A DNA stretch of 64,000 nucleotides from Rhodocaloribacter litoris (GCF_011682235.2 NZ_CP076718.1:2572767-2636766), one strand, 5' to 3'; positions 9,701-17,800 are shown, numbered from the stretch's first letter. Translations and numbers: made by a program. The notes: generated by a model from the sequence alone, not told the origin.

Positions 9701-10345
9701 ACCTTCGCAGAGCGCCTACAGGAAGCGCTGCGCGAACTAGGTGGGGCTTATGATGGGTTGTTGGCAGACCTTCAGACGCAGATAGCCCACGTCTTCCGGC
9801 TTCACGCGAAATCGGCGGATGAACGCCGTCATGAGCTTGCGGAGCGAGCACGGCCGTTGCTTCCCCATGCTACCGATACGCGCCTGAAGGCCTTCCTCGT
9901 CCGGGCCACCGACGAGATTCTCGATACGCAGGGCTGGTATGAGTCGCTGGCTGCGCTTCTGGCAAAACGGCCGCCGGTACAATGGAGCGACGAGGATCAT
10001 GAGATCTTCGGCACTGCGCTTCGCGAAGTCGCTCGTCGGTTCCACACGCTTGAACCTATTGCCTTCGAGGCTGATCAGGAAGCGCCTGAACCGGAAGCAC
10101 CGGTAGCGGATACGCGGATTCTCAAGCGGGTGCGCCTTAGCGTCACCGTACAGTACGAGGATGAGCACGAACACGTGATCAGTATCCATCCAGAGGATAA
10201 CGACATCATCACGGCTGTTTATCGGCGTCTTCGCGAAGCCATCGATGCAGAAGACGTAGTGCTGGAAACAAAAATTGCCGCCCTGGCTCAATTAACCAAC
10301 GAACTGCTCTCCGAACGAGAAAAAACTTATAAAGACCATGAGTAA
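6791..10345 (+). CDS. Large BrxC/PglY-like P-loop ATPase
   Basis: Protein of 1184 aa. Near the N-terminus is a Walker A motif GPYGGGKSA (about residues 57-65), and near residue 195 a Walker B-like LLIVDELGKLLEY. Size, early P-loop and the GxYGxGKS form resemble the BrxC/PglY ATPases of BREX and Pgl systems and the large ATPases found with DUF4007. The ATG at 6791 was chosen over the one at 6749, because the latter overlaps the DUF4007 gene and adds only a non-conserved lead. Its 3' end overlaps the PP-loop gene by 8 bases (ATGAGTAA), a sign of translational coupling. The C-terminal half is helical with no recognised domain. It probably drives DNA remodelling or assembly of the modification complex; this is an inference from context. 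Confidence 0.82.
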   Translation: MVVIRGSFQRSINLVRDFYGAQNLDGYIVTVKARELVDRMADALAAPVAGRAWSITGPYGGGKSAFALFTAHLLRGNDAAFAKLKEADAGLAEKLRAARVGAFCPVLVVGSRESLGAALLRGLAQGVSAFVATFARHRGRPSEEVKTCRTVLQKVAREAEAAALQDVGDDVVVDLYQRAAAAVHKATGGGVLLIVDELGKLLEYAALYPERSDLYVLQRLAERASRTGDTPETAAPLLVFTILHQAFERYAGRLSTAQRDEWRKVQGRFEDFAFVEPVGEMLRLLAHAVQVEDPAMLPGDAPAVIDRLLGAATLQPSLDREQVREHLGEALPLHPAVSMIVGPLFRRLAQNERSLFAFLASGEPGSFLDVLAHSMPNAAKEDQLRDAPQRVPLYRLDHLYDYLMGAVGAALFNDRVGKLWAETEAALSRLKDPQELAVRLLKQIALLSFAGPLAGLPPTAEILRATADAPSEAVDRTLEKLKAERLVTYRSFKDEYHIWQGSDFDLEEALRKAREHVPARTPLAKLLADVLPPTPLIARRHSYRTGTTRVFEVLYASDEAWPSLIQQPHKRADGRIIYVLPEHDGDTEHLMASLQEAVDDPLTLVAVPDGVAALREVVRELACLEWVRKYDDALDGDDVARREVDQQLADLSGLVEQRLSTLLVADAEGRNPCTWIYQGQVFRLQNERALQDKLSQICDEIFSRTPEIWNELLNRHQPSSSAVKGLKLLLEAMIERGDLYRLGIEKHPAEYGMYASILQATGMHRPVSDNSERWHFARPDPDERPGCAAVWDAITNILRAAKGQRVSVRELYEVLRQPPYGVREGLIPVFLFAVYKAAEDEIAVYENGTFVSRIDFQTIERLLKSPDKFEMQWVEIKGAREEVLRRLAPLVGLTAAEQKPLPFVLRLLGRVHGLPPYVRKTATLSQTALNVREALHHAVEPTTLLFSDLPHACGVRSFLVDDDARLDDVETFAERLQEALRELGGAYDGLLADLQTQIAHVFRLHAKSADERRHELAERARPLLPHATDTRLKAFLVRATDEILDTQGWYESLAALLAKRPPVQWSDEDHEIFGTALREVARRFHTLEPIAFEADQEAPEPEAPVADTRILKRVRLSVTVQYEDEHEHVISIHPEDNDIITAVYRRLREAIDAEDVVLETKIAALAQLTNELLSEREKTYKDHE

Positions 10346-11273
10346 AGTCCGGCACATCGTCGCCTTCAGCGGGGGAAAGGATAGTAGTGCGCTCGCCATC
10401 TATTTGCACGACCCCGAGCGTTGGCGCCGGGCGCTCGGCAAGCAGGGACTTCCTCCGCGCCCGCCTTTGGAAGAGGCCGAGTATGTATTCTGTGACACCG
10501 GTACCGAGCTGGCCGAGACGTACGACTACCTTGACCGGCTTGAAGCCTACCTCGGGCGGCCTATCCAGCGGCTCCGTGCCAACGTGCCACCGAGCAAGCC
10601 CGGCGAGCCGGACAAGACACCCTTCGATCACTACCTCGAACTCTACGGCGGCTTTCTACCTAGCCCGAACATGCGGTGGTGCACCCGGATGCTGAAGTTG
10701 AAGCCGTTCGAAGACTACATCGGCGACGACCCGGTGATCAGTTACGTCGGCATCCGAGCGGATGAAGGCGAATGGCGCGTCGATCCAGAGACACAGCGCA
10801 AGTATTTCCAGCATCGCAAAGGGTACATCAGCACGAAGCCCAACATCAAAACCGTTTTTCCTTTCATTGAAGATGGCCTCGTAAAAGCCGATATCTACCG
10901 TATACTCGACGATAGCGGCGTTGGCCGCCCGGACTATTATACATGGCGTTCACGCAGCGGCTGCTACTTCTGCTTTTTCCAGCGCAAGAGCGAGTGGGTC
11001 GGCCTGCTTGAGCACCACCCGGACCTGTACAAGCGAGCGATGGAGTATGAAAAGATCGACCCCGAGACGGGAGAACGTTTTACCTGGTCGGATGCCGAGT
11101 CGCTGGCTGAGCTGGCCCGGCCTGAGCGCATCGCCGAGATCAAGCGCCGGACCAAGGAGCGCGAAGAACGCCTCCGGAAAAGCCGTGCCAACGTGACGCT
11201 CATGGAGCAGTTTTTCGACGAGGTGCGCGACCTGGAAGACAGCGGCGCGGGGTGCAATATTTGCCATCTATAG
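10338..11273 (+). CDS. PAPS-reductase/DndC-like PP-loop enzyme
   Basis: Protein of 311 aa with the PP-loop SGGKDSSA at residues 11-18, which binds ATP to adenylylate a substrate in PAPS reductases, DndC and BrxP-type proteins. Cysteines occur in WCTRMLKLKP (about residue 114), SGCYFCFF (about residues 207-210) and at the extreme end (CNICHL). Such cysteines could hold an Fe-S cluster or carry sulfur, as in DndC. The start ATG lies inside the end of the ATPase gene. In this context a role in sulfur-based DNA modification (phosphorothioation or a related reaction) is more likely than assimilatory sulfate reduction, since no other sulfate-assimilation gene is nearby. Confidence 0.85.
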   Translation: MSKVRHIVAFSGGKDSSALAIYLHDPERWRRALGKQGLPPRPPLEEAEYVFCDTGTELAETYDYLDRLEAYLGRPIQRLRANVPPSKPGEPDKTPFDHYLELYGGFLPSPNMRWCTRMLKLKPFEDYIGDDPVISYVGIRADEGEWRVDPETQRKYFQHRKGYISTKPNIKTVFPFIEDGLVKADIYRILDDSGVGRPDYYTWRSRSGCYFCFFQRKSEWVGLLEHHPDLYKRAMEYEKIDPETGERFTWSDAESLAELARPERIAEIKRRTKEREERLRKSRANVTLMEQFFDEVRDLEDSGAGCNICHL

Positions 11274-11313
11274 GCGTGATGTTCTCCACCTGCGCAGTTC
11301 AATTGAACACATC

Positions 11314-11385
11314 ATGAAGGCTAGCGAATTTTTACAGGCCCTGCAAACGTTCTTTCTCGACTTTATTGGAGCTATTATTCCTGGC
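11314..11385 (+). pseudogene. N-terminal remnant of a gene cut off by the IS3 element
   Basis: An ATG at 11314 opens a frame of 24 codons that runs exactly to the left end of the IS and then meets a stop 2 codons inside it. The peptide starts MKASEFLQALQTFFLDF and continues into a hydrophobic stretch (IGAIIPG), like the start of a membrane-anchored protein. It begins 40 bases after the PP-loop gene on the same strand, so it was probably the fourth gene of the operon. The matching C-terminal remnant lies on the other side of the IS in a different phase. The family is not recognised. Confidence 0.55.
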
Positions 11386-11442
11386 TGGAGTTAACCCGGT
11401 TTGGTGGACTATCTTCCACTTACGAACAACGAAGAGGTCCCC

Positions 11443-11757
11443 ATGCCACGAACACGTCCCGCGTATCCTACCGAGTTCCGCCAGCGACTCGTCGAACTGG
11501 CTCAGGCCGGTCGTAGCCCGCGTGAACTCGCTGAAGAATTTGAACCCTCCGAACAAACCATCCGCACCTGGATCAAACAAGCTGAGCGCGACGAGGGTAC
11601 CCGCACCGACGGGCTCACCTCGAGAGAGCGCGAGGAGCTGCGCCAACTCCGCAAGGAGAACCGTCGTCTCCAGCAGGAGCGCGACATCCTGGCAAAGGCC
11701 GCGGCCTGGTTTGCTCAGGAGACGAACGTGATACCGAAGCGATCTTCACGTTCATAG
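11443..11757 (+). CDS. IS3-family transposase OrfA
   Basis: Protein of 104 aa starting MPRTRPAYPTEFRQRLVELA. It has the helix-turn-helix of IS3 OrfA proteins (SPRELAEEFEPSEQTIRTW), followed by a leucine-zipper-like region (LRQLRKENRRLQQERDIL) used for dimerisation. A good ribosome-binding sequence (GAAGAGG) sits 6 bases before the ATG. The frame of orfB is -1 relative to orfA, so full transposase is probably made by -1 ribosomal frameshifting before the orfA stop. The orfB frame continues upstream of its first ATG through residues reading AIFTFIDAHQAEFP, which matches the usual fusion point. Confidence 0.88.
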   Translation: MPRTRPAYPTEFRQRLVELAQAGRSPRELAEEFEPSEQTIRTWIKQAERDEGTRTDGLTSREREELRQLRKENRRLQQERDILAKAAAWFAQETNVIPKRSSRS

Positions 11758-11789
11758 ACGCCCACCAGGCCGAATTCCCCATCCGCGTC

Positions 11790-12617
11790 ATGTGTGCAGT
11801 CCTGGCGGTCTCCACCAGCGGCTACTACGCCTGGCGCAACCGAGTCCCTTCCCAGCGAGCCCGAGACGACGCGATGCTGACCGAGCAGATCCATGCCATC
11901 CACGCGTGGTCCCGCGGCACCTATGGCGCCCCCCGTATCCATGCCGAACTCAAGGATCAAGGCGTGCATGTGGGGTGCAAGCGTGTAGCTCGTTTGATGC
12001 GAGCAGCCGGCTTGCACGGCATTAGCCGCCGCAAAGGACCCACCACGACGCGGCGGAGGGAGGGAGCTAGACCCGCGCCGGATCTCGTCGAGCGGGATTT
12101 CACCGCGACCGAGCCGAACCAGTTGTGGGTGGCCGACATCACCTACGTGCCGACGGCGGCCGGCTTCCTGTACCTGGCTGTTGTGCTCGACGCGTTCAGT
12201 CGCCGTATCGTGGGCTGGTCGATGGCCAATCACTTGAGGACGGAGCTGGTGGTCGCCGCGTTGGAGATGGCGCTTGAGCAGCGGAAGCCGGAGGCGGTCA
12301 TCCATCACTCCGACCAGGGGTCGCAGTACACCTCGATTGCCTTCGGGGTGCACTGTCGGGAAGCGGGTGTGGAGCCGTCAATGGGCTCGGTCGGTGACTG
12401 CTACGATAACGCCATGTGCGAGAGCTTCTTCGCTACGCTTGAATGCGAACTCATCGACCGTGAGGCCTTCGCGACGCGGGCCGAGGCGCGGATGGCGATC
12501 TTCGACTACATTGAAGGGTGGTACAACCCGCATCGGCGGCACTCGGCCCTGGAGTATCAGTCGCCGGTGAGCTACGAAAGAAGACACCAATCACAGGTCG
12601 CAGCCGAAAGCTGCTGA
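11790..12617 (+). CDS. IS3-family transposase OrfB (catalytic)
   Basis: Protein of 275 aa with the DDE integrase core: the first Asp in WVADITYVP, the second in HHSDQGSQY and the Glu in MCESFFATLECEL. An HTH_21-like segment (YGAPRIHAEL) precedes the core. The typical IS3 ending YNPHRRHSALEYQSPV is present. No in-frame stop or deletion is visible, so the element may still be active. OrfB probably starts as a frameshift product of orfA, and the ATG at 11790 is only the first methionine of the frame. Confidence 0.9.
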   Translation: MCAVLAVSTSGYYAWRNRVPSQRARDDAMLTEQIHAIHAWSRGTYGAPRIHAELKDQGVHVGCKRVARLMRAAGLHGISRRKGPTTTRRREGARPAPDLVERDFTATEPNQLWVADITYVPTAAGFLYLAVVLDAFSRRIVGWSMANHLRTELVVAALEMALEQRKPEAVIHHSDQGSQYTSIAFGVHCREAGVEPSMGSVGDCYDNAMCESFFATLECELIDREAFATRAEARMAIFDYIEGWYNPHRRHSALEYQSPVSYERRHQSQVAAESC

Positions 12618-12645
12618 CTGTCCACTAAAGCGGGGTAACTCCACT

Positions 12646-12825
12646 CGCGCGCTAGGCAAACATATAGTACTTGTTGAAGAGCACCCTTCAGAGCAGCGAC
12701 GACGCTATTTTGGAATGCCGAGGGCTTGCGCCGATGTGACATTCTCCTCACTGAATGAAGGAGTGCTATATTTGCGATCCCTCTCAGTAGCTGCTCCAAC
12801 ACAGGAGAAGGATATGCTCGCCTGA
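12646..12825 (+). pseudogene. C-terminal remnant of the IS3-interrupted gene
   Basis: Immediately right of the IS an open frame of 59 codons runs without a start codon to a TGA at 12823-12825. It reads like real protein (for example GKHIVLVEEHPSEQ, then RYFGMP, and ending EKDMLA). It lies in the same direction as the genes on both sides and ends 56 bases before the next gene. Its phase does not match the 24-codon remnant left of the IS, so middle sequence has been lost or rearranged. The family is unknown. This suggests that the island has lost one component. Confidence 0.5.
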
Positions 12826-12881
12826 TTGAACAGCCGCTTTCTACTCTAAACGCAATACCCCAGATTGCATTGGTGAATCCG

Positions 12882-15323
12882 ATGATCCAGGAGGAAGCTC
12901 TATTCCACGCCCTCTACCAAGCGTCAACGGAAAGCGAGGTAGATGAAGTCATCCAGCAGCATCCGGAGGTCTTCAAGCAGGAAAACTGGTATCCGTACGG
13001 CCAGAATGAGAGCAACTTCGGTGTGGTCGAGAACCAACAGGCCTCTCCGATTCCTGCACTGGTCGAAAAGGTGATCAATTCCATCGATGCCATTCTGATG
13101 AAACGCTGCCTTGAAGAAGGCATCGATCCGAAGTCACCTCAAGCGCCTCGTTCGGTCGAAGACGCCGTAAAACGTTTCTTCCCTGATGCGAAGAATTGGG
13201 ATCTTCCTTCGTTCAGAGCACAACAGGCCGAGGCCATACAAATTCTGGCAGACGGCCCTCGCCTCAATACATCCCTTGTCATTTACGACGACGGGGAGGG
13301 GCAACACCCCGAAGATTTCGAAGACACCTTCCTTTCCTTGCTAAGGGGCAATAAGAACGAGATCCACTTCGTCCAAGGGAAATACAATATGGGCGGAGCC
13401 GGTGCTATTGTGTTCTGCGGGAAGAAGCGTTACCAACTGATCGGCTCGAAACGATTCGATGGGACAGGTTTGTTCGGCTTCACGCTCATGCGCAAGCACC
13501 CGCTGAGTGACGAGGAACGCAAGAGCAAGAAGAACACTTGGTATGAATATCTGAAGATTGACGGCAAGATCCCATCGTTCCACATCGATACGATGGATCT
13601 CGGTCTTTACAACCGGCTGTTCAAGACCGGGACGGTCATCAAACTATATTCCTATGACCTGCCGGAAGGTGCTCGTTCGGTCATCTCTCGGGACCTGAAC
13701 CAGAGTATCAACGAATACCTGTTCGAACCTGCACTGCCGATCTACACCATTGATAAAGAAGAGCGCTATCCCAATGACCGCGCGCTTCAACGGCACCTCT
13801 ATGGGTTGAAGCGCCGCCTTGAAGAGGAAGGCAGCAAGTATGTTGAGACGTACTTCTCGGAGACATATTCCGATGAGACCATCGGAACCGTGAAGATCAC
13901 CTGCTACGTGTTCAAACCACGAATCGAAGGCAAAAATGCCAAGGAGAGCCGGGAAACCATCCAGCGGGAGTTTTTCAAGAACAACATGTCCGTGTTGTTC
14001 TCCATCAACGGGCAGGTGCACGGGCACTACACATCGGAATTCATCACGCGGTCGTTGAAATTCTCTCTACTGAAGGGCTATTTGATCATCCACGTGGACT
14101 GCACCCACGTGAACCTCGAGTTCCGTAACGAACTGTTTATGGCTTCCCGGGATCGCCTCAAGGCGGGGGAAGAATCCCGGACCCTGCGTCATGTCATTTC
14201 GGACGTTTTGTCCAAAAGCAAGCTCAAGGATATCTACAAGCAACGCCGCCAGGCCATCACCGTCGAGGGTGAGGATACAAAAGATCTACTCAAGAGCTTC
14301 ACGGATAACCTGCCTCTGAAGGATGATCTCCTGTCTCTGCTGAACCAGACGTTCAAGCTAGATCAGAAGACGAAACGGGAGCCGCAACCCAAGCAGCACA
14401 AACCGTCACAGAACAATGGGCAGCAGCCACCGCCATTCAATCCTCAGCGGTTTCCGTCTTTTCTCAAAATCGAGGTCAAGGCTCAGGATAAGGATGGGTT
14501 GCCAATGGTAAAGGTCCCTCTGGGCGGTGAGCGCACCGCACGCTTCTCGACCGACGTGGAGGATCACTACTTCGACCGTGTGGAGGAACCGGGCGACTTA
14601 CAGATTGCCATTCTGGACTACCGACCTAATGAGAGGGAGGGAGGGAGTCAGCCTGGCATTCCGGATAAGGTCGAATACTTCTTCAACGTGGCGCGCTCGA
14701 GCCCTAATCAGGGAATCATTAGAATCGCCTTCAATCCGACCGATAAGGTACAGGTAGGCGATGCGGTAAAAATCAAGGCCACGCTCATGGGCGCTGGCCA
14801 GAAATTCGAGGAAATCTTCTGGATAAAGATCTCGGAGCCGGAAAAGAAACAGAACAAGCAAAAGGCGAAACCGTCGAAAGAAGATGACAGAATCGGCCTA
14901 CCTGCGCTGCATCTTGTTTACGAAGAGAAGAGGGACGGATACCTCGACTGGGAGGCACTCGAAGCCCAGGGGATTTCGATGAACCATGACACCGTGATGC
15001 ATCCGAGCGTCGAAGGCGATAAGCTCGATGCCATCTATGTTAACATGGATAGTCGGGTGCTCAAGGACTACAAGTCCAAGTTGAAAACGGCAGAGCAGCT
15101 TGATCTGGCGGACAAGAGGTATATATCTTCTGTTTACTTCCATACCCTCTTCCTCTACATGATCACCCGCAATCGCAAATACACCATCTACCAGCAGCAA
15201 GGTGGACATGATGAGGAGCCGGTTGACCTCACCGACTATCTAAAAGACATCTTCGAAAGCTATTACTCAGCGTTCCTGCTCAACTTCGAAATGAGCGAGC
15301 TGATTGCTAGCTTGGAAGACTAA
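12882..15323 (+). CDS. GHKL (Hsp90/MORC-like) ATPase 1
   Basis: Protein of 813 aa from the ATG at 12882 (TTG at 12870 and GTG at 12873 are alternatives). The N-terminal half carries the Bergerat-fold boxes: ALVEKVINSIDAI (N box), YDDGEGQHPEDF (G1) and GKYNMGGAGAIVF (G2, the lid). GHKL ATPases such as Hsp90, MutL and MORC dimerise on ATP binding. The middle part is rich in charged residues, with a Gln/Pro/Lys linker around residues 500-535 and a distinct C-terminal domain of about 270 aa that is not recognised. It is followed after 16 bases by a second GHKL gene, so the pair is probably co-expressed. The region is clearly less GC-rich than the core genome, consistent with horizontal acquisition. 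Confidence 0.8.
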   Translation: MIQEEALFHALYQASTESEVDEVIQQHPEVFKQENWYPYGQNESNFGVVENQQASPIPALVEKVINSIDAILMKRCLEEGIDPKSPQAPRSVEDAVKRFFPDAKNWDLPSFRAQQAEAIQILADGPRLNTSLVIYDDGEGQHPEDFEDTFLSLLRGNKNEIHFVQGKYNMGGAGAIVFCGKKRYQLIGSKRFDGTGLFGFTLMRKHPLSDEERKSKKNTWYEYLKIDGKIPSFHIDTMDLGLYNRLFKTGTVIKLYSYDLPEGARSVISRDLNQSINEYLFEPALPIYTIDKEERYPNDRALQRHLYGLKRRLEEEGSKYVETYFSETYSDETIGTVKITCYVFKPRIEGKNAKESRETIQREFFKNNMSVLFSINGQVHGHYTSEFITRSLKFSLLKGYLIIHVDCTHVNLEFRNELFMASRDRLKAGEESRTLRHVISDVLSKSKLKDIYKQRRQAITVEGEDTKDLLKSFTDNLPLKDDLLSLLNQTFKLDQKTKREPQPKQHKPSQNNGQQPPPFNPQRFPSFLKIEVKAQDKDGLPMVKVPLGGERTARFSTDVEDHYFDRVEEPGDLQIAILDYRPNEREGGSQPGIPDKVEYFFNVARSSPNQGIIRIAFNPTDKVQVGDAVKIKATLMGAGQKFEEIFWIKISEPEKKQNKQKAKPSKEDDRIGLPALHLVYEEKRDGYLDWEALEAQGISMNHDTVMHPSVEGDKLDAIYVNMDSRVLKDYKSKLKTAEQLDLADKRYISSVYFHTLFLYMITRNRKYTIYQQQGGHDEEPVDLTDYLKDIFESYYSAFLLNFEMSELIASLED

Positions 15324-15339
15324 ACATCTATCTACTCCT

Positions 15340-17109
15340 ATGAGCGAAGTTGCTACAATGAGCGAAATTAACCTTGATTGGAATCCGGGCCGTGTCTTGT
15401 TCGGCCTCAGCAGAATTGGTTATACGCCTGCCTCCGCGCTGTGTGACTTGGTTGATAATGCCGTTCGTGCCAATGCTTCAGCGGTTCACATTCTTATCCA
15501 CAAAGAGCGCGAGGACCTGAGCGACAGGAGCAAAAACAATGTCCGTGAATATCTCATCATCGACGACGGGGATGGCATGGACGAGGCCGGGCTAAAAAAT
15601 GCGCTAATGCTTGGTTCGTCTGATCTAGAATACGAAAATCATGCATTGTGCAAGTTTGGCCTCGGCCTCAAATCCGCTTCCCTCTCACAGGGCGACGAGT
15701 TGCATGTCATTTCGTCTACAGGTGATGGCAACTTCCTGAAGTACATCCTCTCTTTGCCTGCCATTCAAAATAGAGGACAATATTTCGCTACCAAAGCTCA
15801 CCTCAGTGAAGAAGACCGAGCACTCATTGACGAGTACCTGACTGATGGGCGGGGTACGATTATCCGCATCGGCCAGGTTCGTAAGAATAATCACCCCAGC
15901 GTTCGTAGCACCGTTGAAGAGCTTGAGTACAAGATCGGCGTTATCTACTTTTACTTCATGAAAGAAGATGGCTTAAAGATTTATGTGGACGGCAAGGAGA
16001 TTTCACCCTTTGACGTACTCTTCATAGATGAAGCCAATGCCAACGGTAATTTGGACGAAAATGAATGGGATGGGCGTTCAACGAGATGGATTCAGCGTCC
16101 CAAAGATATATCGATAGATGCGGACTACGAACTAAAAGCTAGGATCGAAGTCACCCAACTACCTTATCCGCCTATTTTTGACTTAGACGGTGCCGGCGAA
16201 CAGGCAAAAATCCGCGATAAGTATCGCATTGGAGCCGGCAACTATGGTTTCTATGTCTATCGAAACAAGCGTCTGATTTCTTGGGCAGAACGTTTTGGTG
16301 GCATTATTCCCCAAGACCAAGACTATTACTCTTTCAGAGGCCGCATCCTGATCGACGACTCGGCGGACGACGCTTTCAACATTGATGTTAAGAAAGCGAC
16401 TATCACGCTTTCTGACGACGCCGAACGAACGATTAGTGACTACTCGGCAAACTACAAAAGCAAGAGCAAAAAAGCTTGGAATCGCGCTAACAATCTGCGC
16501 AAAGAGCGCCAGGGCGATGATCCTAATCTAGTTGCTAACCAAATCGTAGAAGAGTACACCCCTCCGCCTAACTTACCGGGCGAAGGCATTCCCTCAACAG
16601 AGGAAATCCAGAAGCAGCGAGAACGAGAGACGGAACTCCAAGAGGAGATGCGCGACAAACTGCGCAAGGAAACCGCCCGCAAGAAACAGGAGAAAGAAAA
16701 TCAACCCATTTCGGAGGAAGAGCTAACCGAAGAGGACCTAGAAGCGGTGCTCCGGGAAAACACGCATCCAGCAGCCCACAAAATCTTCCAAGTCAGTACT
16801 ATCCTAGACAATTTGCTTTGGGAGCCCTACCATGATGCTGAACACGAACACTGCGTGCGCATCAATCGAGGACACCGATTTGGAAGGTTGATATATGATG
16901 ACAACCATAGTAATACGGACCTGCAGGTGATTTTCGAGCTGATGCTACTTCAGCTTGCTATTGCCGAAGTATATGCGCAAAAGAATCTAACAAAATATAA
17001 ACGAGAGAATGTGAATAACATCGTTACCGAGTTCAGGCGGTACACTTCCGAATTTCTAGCTGACATGTGCCGTAAACTCGATCATAAGCTACCTAAGTCT
17101 AGCAGCTAG
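15340..17109 (+). CDS. GHKL (MORC-like) ATPase 2
   Basis: Protein of 589 aa. The Bergerat-fold boxes are ALCDLVDNAVRANAS (N box), IIDDGDGMDEAG (G1) and KFGLGLKSASLSQG (G2), close to the ATPase domains of defence-associated MORC/Hsp90-like proteins. A highly charged, probably coiled-coil stretch (about residues 420-475, rich in Glu/Lys/Arg) precedes a C-terminal helical domain of about 110 aa. Two ATGs are available (15340 and 15358); the first is used because it leaves only a 16-base gap to the previous gene. It is not a duplicate of the upstream ATPase: the two share only the fold motifs. A clamp-like partnership with ATPase 1 is an inference. Confidence 0.82.
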   Translation: MSEVATMSEINLDWNPGRVLFGLSRIGYTPASALCDLVDNAVRANASAVHILIHKEREDLSDRSKNNVREYLIIDDGDGMDEAGLKNALMLGSSDLEYENHALCKFGLGLKSASLSQGDELHVISSTGDGNFLKYILSLPAIQNRGQYFATKAHLSEEDRALIDEYLTDGRGTIIRIGQVRKNNHPSVRSTVEELEYKIGVIYFYFMKEDGLKIYVDGKEISPFDVLFIDEANANGNLDENEWDGRSTRWIQRPKDISIDADYELKARIEVTQLPYPPIFDLDGAGEQAKIRDKYRIGAGNYGFYVYRNKRLISWAERFGGIIPQDQDYYSFRGRILIDDSADDAFNIDVKKATITLSDDAERTISDYSANYKSKSKKAWNRANNLRKERQGDDPNLVANQIVEEYTPPPNLPGEGIPSTEEIQKQRERETELQEEMRDKLRKETARKKQEKENQPISEEELTEEDLEAVLRENTHPAAHKIFQVSTILDNLLWEPYHDAEHEHCVRINRGHRFGRLIYDDNHSNTDLQVIFELMLLQLAIAEVYAQKNLTKYKRENVNNIVTEFRRYTSEFLADMCRKLDHKLPKSSS

Positions 17110-17119
17110 CCATTGTATC

Positions 17120-17587
17120 ATGCCTTCTGTAATTGGTGCCTGCTTCGATGGAAGATTGGCATACATTTATATTTGGCTCTCGAAGAAGCATCGTGTTGTT
17201 TACGTCGGCCAGACCAACGGTACGGAGGGTACGCTTGGGAGGGCCGCACAGCATGTTACGATAAGAGGTACTTTCCGTCAACGCTTTGAGGAAGTAGTAG
17301 GACTCCAGCTCGAAGCGATAGACGATCTGATTCTTCTGAGCTTTCCGCTGCCCTTTGAGCCAGAATTCACCGGCATTGAATCTTCGTTTCGTGAAGGCGT
17401 TGAGTTTCTCGTTCAGCAAGGCCTGCTTGACGCCCGCAGCAATCTTACGCCCATGTATCGGGTCATATCAACCGTTCGGCCTACGGCACAAGCCTCTCTG
17501 AAAAGAGTACAAACTTGTGCTGATGACATTGTGAAGCAGTTCGTGGTGGCCTATGCAACCCTCACCCCGCTGCCGCCTATTTACTGA
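17120..17587 (+). CDS. GIY-YIG nuclease-like protein
   Basis: Protein of 155 aa, the size of a minimal GIY-YIG domain with a short extension. The N-terminal strand pair reads YIYIWLSKKHRVVYVGQT, matching the GIY and YIG half-motifs with substitutions. A conserved-type Arg follows in TLGRAAQH, and a Glu in GIESSFREGVEF is at the expected place for the metal-binding residue. It starts 10 bases after the second GHKL ATPase gene and is the last gene of the same-strand run, so it could be the DNA-cleaving partner of the ATPases. No extra DNA-binding domain is visible. Confidence 0.7.
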   Translation: MPSVIGACFDGRLAYIYIWLSKKHRVVYVGQTNGTEGTLGRAAQHVTIRGTFRQRFEEVVGLQLEAIDDLILLSFPLPFEPEFTGIESSFREGVEFLVQQGLLDARSNLTPMYRVISTVRPTAQASLKRVQTCADDIVKQFVVAYATLTPLPPIY

Positions 17588-17631
17588 CGAATCAAACAAA
17601 ACGCCTCTGCAATCAGTCCCCTTTATGGGAA

Positions 17632-17800
17632 CTACATATCCGCCTTCTTCTTCTGGATCTCGCAGCGGGTGTCGAGGTGCTCGCTAGAATACATCGAACC
17701 AGTGTCTTCGATCAGGACAGACGGCACGGGCGCGTCCGCCACCCGAGTCGCTGCACCCTCACCGCTGCCATCGCCCGGCTTGTTGAAAAGCACATTAGAT
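17632..17800 (-). pseudogene. Possible C-terminal gene fragment cut by the DDE insertion sequence
   Basis: On the minus strand an open frame enters from the left end of the IS at 17800 and runs to a TAG at 17632-17634, giving about 55 residues (including VLIEDTGSMYSSEHL and the ending QKKKADM). On the far side of the IS the same frame hits a stop at once, so there is no intact gene. The rest of 17588-17800 shows no other feature. It may be an old gene end or a chance frame. Confidence 0.3.

Larger units (their letters stand above)
11386..12643 (+). mobile_element. IS3-family insertion sequence (1258 bp)
   Basis: The ends are imperfect 25-bp inverted repeats at 11386-11410 (TGGAGTTAACCC...) and 12619-12643 (...GGGGTAACTCCA), agreeing at 21 of 25 positions. 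Between them lie overlapping-phase orfA and orfB of an IS3-type transposase. The flanks do not show a 3-4 bp target duplication (GGC on the left, CTC on the right), and the two parts of the interrupted gene are out of phase. The insertion was therefore followed by a deletion or recombination next to the element. Confidence 0.9.

Noticed and set aside
5866-11273. A complete BREX type 4 or Dnd system
   Set aside because: PglZ, BrxL, DndD, DndE, DndB and a methylase are not visible in the island. Only the ATPase and PP-loop parts resemble those systems.
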